Assembly (NCBI RefSeq): GCF_001886695.1
Contig: NZ_CP018097.1
Coordinates: forward strand, 992,001-1,056,000
Direction of reading: 5' to 3'
Length of the DNA: 64,000 bases
Source: Aurantiacibacter gangjinensis
Lineage (GTDB): Bacteria; Pseudomonadota; Alphaproteobacteria; Sphingomonadales; Sphingomonadaceae
Of the stretch, positions 60,244 through 64,000 are shown piece after piece. The notes below the pieces were generated by a model. That model was not told the DNA's origin and did no database searches. It worked only from the letters and a program-made list of their open reading frames with translations. The position numbers were made by a program, and so were the translations under genes. Positions within the stretch are counted from its first letter, which is position 1, and each line of letters begins with the position of its first letter.

Positions 60244-61677
60244 ATGGCCCTTGCGCCAGACGTTTCGAGCAGCACGGATCCCAAGCCGCTGGTGGATGAC
60301 GACACGCCGCCGGTGAACGCACCGGGCCTGCAATATTTCGTATTCGGCCTGTTCTTTATCTTCGGCGGGATTACCTCGCTCAACGATGTGCTGATCCCCA
60401 AGCTGCGCGAGTTGTTCACGCTCAGCTGGACCGAAGCGATGCTGATCCAGTTCTGCTTCTTCGCAGCCTATTTGCTGATCGGTATTCCCGGCGCAAAGCT
60501 GGTCAAAAAGATCGGCTATATGCGCGGCGCGGTGGCCGGGCTGGTGACGATGATCGTCGGTTGCCTGCTCTTCATTCCCGCCAGCCAGAACGCGACTTAT
60601 GCCATCTTCCTCGGCGCACTGTTCATCCTCGCCAGCGGCGTGGTGATCGTGCAGGTCGTGGCCAATCCGCTCATCAGCCTGCTCGGCCCGCCATCGACGA
60701 CGCATAGCCGGCTGACCTTCGCGCAGGCGTTCAATTCGCTGGGCACGACGGTCTTCCCCATCGTGGGCGCCATCGTCATCCTCGGCAGTCTTGCCGATGT
60801 GAGTGCGGACCAGTTCACCGGTGCCGAATTGCAGGAATACCGCCAGCAGGGCAGCCGCGCGATCTGGCAGGGCTATCTGGGCGTTGCCGCGCTGATTGCG
60901 CTGGTGGCAGCGGCCGTGTGGGCCTTCCGCAATCGCCTGCCGCACGATGCCAAGCTGATGGGTGAGGGGCAGCTCGTTTCGAACGGTCGCTATCTCGTTG
61001 GCCTCGCCCTGGTAGCGCTCGGCGCGTTCCTGGCCATCCAGGTCAACGCATGGCTCGGCATGATCTTCATCCTGCTGGCGCCCGCCATCTGGCTCTACGA
61101 CAATGCCCTGCTCAAGCGCACGCGCTTCAGCTTCGGCGCGCTGTGCATTTTCCTCTATGTCGGGGCCGAGGTGTCCATCGGGTCCGTGGTCATCAATTAC
61201 CTCTCGACCGAGCGCGTGCTGGGCGAGCCTGAGGAAGTCATCGGTTCGATGATCGGGCTTTATTGGGGCGGCGCGATGGTGGGCCGCTTCATCGGATCGT
61301 ATTTCCTGCGCATTTTCAGCCCGGGCAAGATCCTCGCCTTCAACGCCATCGGCGCGATTACGCTCATTATCATCTCGACGCAGACCAGCGGCGAGGTGGC
61401 GGCCTACAGCCTGCTGGCGGTTGGCCTGATGAACTCGATCATGTTCCCCACCATCTTCTCCCTCGCTTGCGAGAAGCTGGGGTCGAAAGCGGCGGACGGT
61501 TCGGGCATCATCAATGTCGCGATCTTCGGCGGCGCGGTCGTGCCGCTGCTTTACGGCGTGGTGGCCGATGCGACGGGCGGGAATCTCGCCTTCGCCATGA
61601 TCATCCCGATCGTCTGCTATGCCATCATCGCGGCCTTCGGTGTCTTCGCACGGCGGCCCGCGACGACAGCGGCCTGA
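60244..61677 (+). CDS. FucP-type sugar MFS transporter
   Basis: Inner-membrane sugar/proton symporter of 477 residues with about 12 helices. It has the FucP/GluP family pattern: GLFFIFGGITSLNDVLIPKLRELFTLSW, FAAYLLIGIPGAKLVKKIGY, VVANPLISLLGPPSTTHSRLTFAQAFNSLGTTVFPIVGA and YWGGAMVGRFIGSYFL. Likely imports glucose freed by the GH3 enzyme. ATG 60244 with GGGGAGAG upstream is used. It closes the glucan locus before a bidirectional terminator. Confidence 0.9.
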   Translation: MALAPDVSSSTDPKPLVDDDTPPVNAPGLQYFVFGLFFIFGGITSLNDVLIPKLRELFTLSWTEAMLIQFCFFAAYLLIGIPGAKLVKKIGYMRGAVAGLVTMIVGCLLFIPASQNATYAIFLGALFILASGVVIVQVVANPLISLLGPPSTTHSRLTFAQAFNSLGTTVFPIVGAIVILGSLADVSADQFTGAELQEYRQQGSRAIWQGYLGVAALIALVAAAVWAFRNRLPHDAKLMGEGQLVSNGRYLVGLALVALGAFLAIQVNAWLGMIFILLAPAIWLYDNALLKRTRFSFGALCIFLYVGAEVSIGSVVINYLSTERVLGEPEEVIGSMIGLYWGGAMVGRFIGSYFLRIFSPGKILAFNAIGAITLIIISTQTSGEVAAYSLLAVGLMNSIMFPTIFSLACEKLGSKAADGSGIINVAIFGGAVVPLLYGVVADATGGNLAFAMIIPIVCYAIIAAFGVFARRPATTAA

Positions 61678-61696
61678 TCGCGAAACATCGCAAACG

Positions 61697-61730
61697 AAAA
61701 GGGCGGCGAGGTCATCCCTCGCCGCCCTTT
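61697..61730. terminator. Bidirectional terminator between sugar transporter and caspase gene
   Basis: Perfect 11-base stem GGGCGGCGAGG / CCTCGCCGCCC (61701-61711, 61717-61727), loop tcatc, followed by TTT and preceded by AAAA. Confidence 0.85.
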
Positions 61731-61758
61731 CTCGTTAGGGCGATATCGCTGTAATTGC

Positions 61759-63399
61759 CTAGCGGCTGGCGATCCGCGCCGGATCGGCGCTGCCGAAATT
61801 CATCAGCACCTGCTGGTGCGGCATGCCGTCACCGCCGCGGTCGACAACGATGTGCTGCCAGCCGGGTACCTGGTGGTCGCGGAAGTCCTCGGCATCGGTC
61901 TGCAAGGGCTCGTCCAGCACCATGCGATAGAATTCGCGGCGCATGAATTCGCTCAGCTCGCCTGCCTCGATGGCGCGGTCGGAATTCATGTCGGCCCCGC
62001 CTTCCAGCGCGCGGCGGAAGATCTCGGAGATATAGCCGCCCGCTTTCTCGCCATCGGCGACCAGGCTCAGCGTATCCTCGTCCGAACTGAACACGCCCAT
62101 GCGGTTGATGCGATCGTCGATCACATTGTTGAAGCCGCCTGCGAAACAGGCATCGATCACCAGCAGCACGCGGGCATCGACATCGTCGAGCATCCCGGCC
62201 AGTTCGTAATCGTAGAGCGCCGCATCGAACAGCTCGATGGTTTCCGCGCTACCATCGCTCTCGGTGGTCATGTTCTCCACCTTTTCGCCGTGTCCGGAGA
62301 AGAAGATCATCAGCGTATCGTCCGGGCCCATTGCCTCGGTCATGGTCGTCAGGTGACGCTGGAAATTGGCGCGCGTGGCGTCGCCATCGATCAGCGTCAC
62401 GCTTTCGGGTGCCAGCATGCCGTTTTCACGCAGCGCTGCGTTGACGCGCATGGCGTCTTCATCGGTGCGTGTCAGCGGGCTGATCCGCTCATATTCCGAA
62501 ACGCCCACGCTCAGCGCATAGACCTGCGCCGCGCCGCTGCTGGGCATCACCGTGCGGGTGCCCGTATCCGCTGCACGCACGATGACATTGTAGTCGCCAG
62601 TCATGCCCGGCGCGAAGCTGCCTGCGCCGATCGTGTACACGCCATCCACCGGAAGGGTGACGGAAAGTTGGCTGTTGAGATCGTCCAGCCCGCCGCGGTC
62701 GTCATTCTCTTCGGTACGGCCATCGGGCAGATAGAGCGTCAGATACGGATCGATGCTGTCGGACTCGATGGCGACGGTTACCCGGTCGCCCGCGCGCCCC
62801 GAAAACTGCCAGTAATCGGTCGTGCCGCCGGTCAGTGTGGGCGCATCGTCGGTGGAGAGCGATCCGGTGAGCGTCTGGCCGATCATGATGCGGGCAGGCG
62901 TGTAGTCGGCGGGCACCGGATTGGCGGCATCCATCGACATCAGCTGGTATGCGCCAGAGCCCTGGTCGCCATAGCTCATCACGCTGATGCTGTATGTGCC
63001 GCTGGACGGAAGCTGCGCATCGATGGCGCTGTTGAGCGTGGAGGCCGCGCCCGAGGCATCGTCATTCTCGACGCTGAAACCATTTGGGCCGGTGACGCGC
63101 AGCACGGTGTCGAAATCGTCGGACGTCAGCACCATGCGCAGGCGCTGGCCTGCTTCGGCTTCCATCGTGTAGGTATGCGTATTGCCGGAGAGCGAGCCGC
63201 GCACATGCTGGCCAAGCTCGATCGGTCCGCCGCGCGATTGCGCAGGCTTGCGGCCCTGCTTGTCGGCAATGCCTGTTTCGGCCTTGGTGAACTCTACTGC
63301 CGCATCGGCTCCGGCATTTTCCGAAGCGCCTGCAAGGCCAGTCGCCGCAGCTGCCAGCGCGATGACACCAGCACCGCCAAGAAGAACGCGTTTCATCAT
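61759..63399 (-). CDS. Exported caspase-like protease with two PPC domains and an EF-hand loop
   Basis: Secreted cysteine protease of 546 residues. Signal peptide (about 1-25), two bacterial pre-peptidase (PPC) beta domains (about 57-155 and 168-277), then a C14 caspase-like domain (about 290-520) with His370 in FFSGHGEK and Cys418 in VIDACFAGG, the catalytic pair. Inside it, residues 470-481 (DMNSDRAIEAGE) form a canonical EF-hand loop (D-x-N-x-D...I...E). This suggests calcium control, as in metacaspases. ATG 63396 is a second possible start. Substrate unknown. Confidence 0.88.
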   Translation of the reverse strand: MMKRVLLGGAGVIALAAAATGLAGASENAGADAAVEFTKAETGIADKQGRKPAQSRGGPIELGQHVRGSLSGNTHTYTMEAEAGQRLRMVLTSDDFDTVLRVTGPNGFSVENDDASGAASTLNSAIDAQLPSSGTYSISVMSYGDQGSGAYQLMSMDAANPVPADYTPARIMIGQTLTGSLSTDDAPTLTGGTTDYWQFSGRAGDRVTVAIESDSIDPYLTLYLPDGRTEENDDRGGLDDLNSQLSVTLPVDGVYTIGAGSFAPGMTGDYNVIVRAADTGTRTVMPSSGAAQVYALSVGVSEYERISPLTRTDEDAMRVNAALRENGMLAPESVTLIDGDATRANFQRHLTTMTEAMGPDDTLMIFFSGHGEKVENMTTESDGSAETIELFDAALYDYELAGMLDDVDARVLLVIDACFAGGFNNVIDDRINRMGVFSSDEDTLSLVADGEKAGGYISEIFRRALEGGADMNSDRAIEAGELSEFMRREFYRMVLDEPLQTDAEDFRDHQVPGWQHIVVDRGGDGMPHQQVLMNFGSADPARIASR

Positions 63400-63490
63400 G
63401 TAAGCCCCCGCTTCAAAGATCGTGTGTTATCACCCTATGGCAGGGCGATCCTGAACGAAATCGAAATTCCATGTCGATAAATGCGCGAAA

Positions 63491-63525
63491 GGCGCGGCGC
63501 TCCCTTAGATCGGGAGGGCCGCGCC
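63491..63525 (-). terminator. Terminator after gcvPB
   Basis: Stem GGCGCGGC.CTCCC / GGGAG.GCCGCGCC with one G-G mismatch (63491-63504, 63512-63525), followed on the - strand by TTTC. It ends the glycine-cleavage transcript. Confidence 0.8.
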
Positions 63526-63548
63526 CGACATAGCCCAAACGGGCTATT

Positions 63549-64000
63549 CTATTGCGCAGGCAGCCAGCTGAGCACGGGTTTGCGCGCCGCGTGCGCCTCG
63601 TCCAGCCGGGATCGCGGCGCATGGTGCGGCGCTGTCTTCAGCGTTTCGTCGCCATTTTTCGCCCGCTCTGCCAGCGAGCGCATTGCCATGATGAACTGGT
63701 CGAGCGCGTCCTTGCTCTCCGTTTCGGTCGGCTCCACCAGCATCGCGCCATGCACCACCAGCGGGAAATACATAGTCATGGGGTGGAAGCCCTCGTCGAT
63801 CAGACCCTTGGCAAGATCGAGCGTGGAGATGCCTTCGGCGAACGTCTCGTCGCTGAAAAGCGCCTCGTGCATGCAGGGGCCGGCTTCGCCGAATGGTGCA
63901 TCCAGCACATCATCGAGGCTGCGCAGGATGTAATTGGCGTTGAGCACCGCATCGCCTGCAGCCTGTCGCAAACCGTCGGCCCCGTGGCTGAGTATGTAGG
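63549..64000 (-). CDS. gcvPB: Glycine dehydrogenase subunit 2, C-terminal part (partial)
   Basis: The 3' end of a gene running off the right edge. The frame at the edge reads YILSHGADGLRQA, typical of the P-protein subunit 2 of the glycine cleavage system. Further family stretches are NANYILRSLDDVLDAPFGEAGPCMHEALFSD, TTLDLAKGLIDEGFHPMTMYFPLVVHGAMLVEPTETESKDALDQFI. P protein decarboxylates glycine with PLP; the PLP lysine lies outside the window. About 150 residues are seen. It is probably transcribed leftward in a gcv operon and ends at 63491-63525. Confidence 0.93.
   Translation of the reverse strand, partial: YILSHGADGLRQAAGDAVLNANYILRSLDDVLDAPFGEAGPCMHEALFSDETFAEGISTLDLAKGLIDEGFHPMTMYFPLVVHGAMLVEPTETESKDALDQFIMAMRSLAERAKNGDETLKTAPHHAPRSRLDEAHAARKPVLSWLPAQ

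Noticed and set aside
1-64000. CRISPR array, rRNA genes, insertion sequences, plasmid origin
   Set aside because: None seen: no regularly spaced repeats, no rRNA-like sequence, no transposase or replication genes. The T4SS alone does not show mobility.

Overview
The window is a continuous stretch of a GC-rich alphaproteobacterial chromosome, most likely Sphingomonadales and probably Erythrobacteraceae. Support comes from the TonB-dependent receptor families, the NDUFA12 - DUF2155 - aat gene order, a bacteriophytochrome with its heme oxygenase, the small lysine-rich protein beside ppx/ppk, and a tryptophan-halogenase-like gene next to a carbohydrate receptor. The assignment rests on gene content and gene order recognised by eye, not on a search. 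Coding density is high. I saw no rRNA, CRISPR array, insertion sequence or convincing frameshift. One tRNA gene (Trp) is present. The last gene (gcvPB) is cut by the right edge, and the first gene has a frame open to the left edge.

Layout. 0-8.7 kb: a Crp/Fnr regulator, TonB, mannose-1-phosphate guanylyltransferase, a bphO-bphP light-sensing operon, a DUF2721 membrane protein and a telA operon. 8.8-15.6 kb: a DUF389 membrane protein, a MAPEG protein, a fatty acyl-AMP ligase, RecX, a DUF192 lipoprotein, NDUFA12, DUF2155, aat and tRNA-Trp. 15.6-24.7 kb: the tRNA-Trp / secE / nusG / rplK / rplA region, split by unrelated genes (an AGCS symporter, an amidohydrolase, a LytTR membrane regulator, a PspA-like protein and a CPBP protease). 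24.7-31.4 kb: a molybdopterin-binding protein, a Baeyer-Villiger-type monooxygenase, folD, an acidic secreted protein and a TonB receptor. 31.5-35.2 kb: ppx-ppk, with overlapping reading frames.

35.3-43.2 kb: a chromosomal type IV secretion operon in Agrobacterium order (virB1-2-3-4-6-9-10-11). No VirB5, VirB7, VirB8, coupling ATPase or relaxase is visible. 43.3-49.1 kb: a candidate phosphate-starvation module. A Pho-box-like site lies between a TPR gene and a secreted lipoprotein, which is followed by a large TonB receptor and a PhoB-type regulator with a degenerate receiver. 49.2-61.7 kb: a beta-glucan (laminarin-type) utilisation locus. It holds a flavin-dependent halogenase-like protein, a 1080-residue TonB receptor, a GH16 lipoprotein, a LacI regulator, an MFS transporter, a GH3 lipoprotein and a FucP-type sugar transporter, with perfect palindromes that look like LacI-family operators in front of the receptor and the GH3 gene. 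61.8-64 kb: a secreted caspase-like protease with an EF-hand loop, then the 3' part of gcvPB.

In the glucan locus, the receptor would bring oligosaccharide across the outer membrane, GH16 would cut the polymer, GH3 would release glucose, the MFS proteins would import it and LacI would sense it. In the Pho-like module, the lipoprotein and receptor would be made under phosphate limitation. Both are inferences from domains, sites and order. Two intergenic regions share a structured repeat whose stems change by compensating substitutions.
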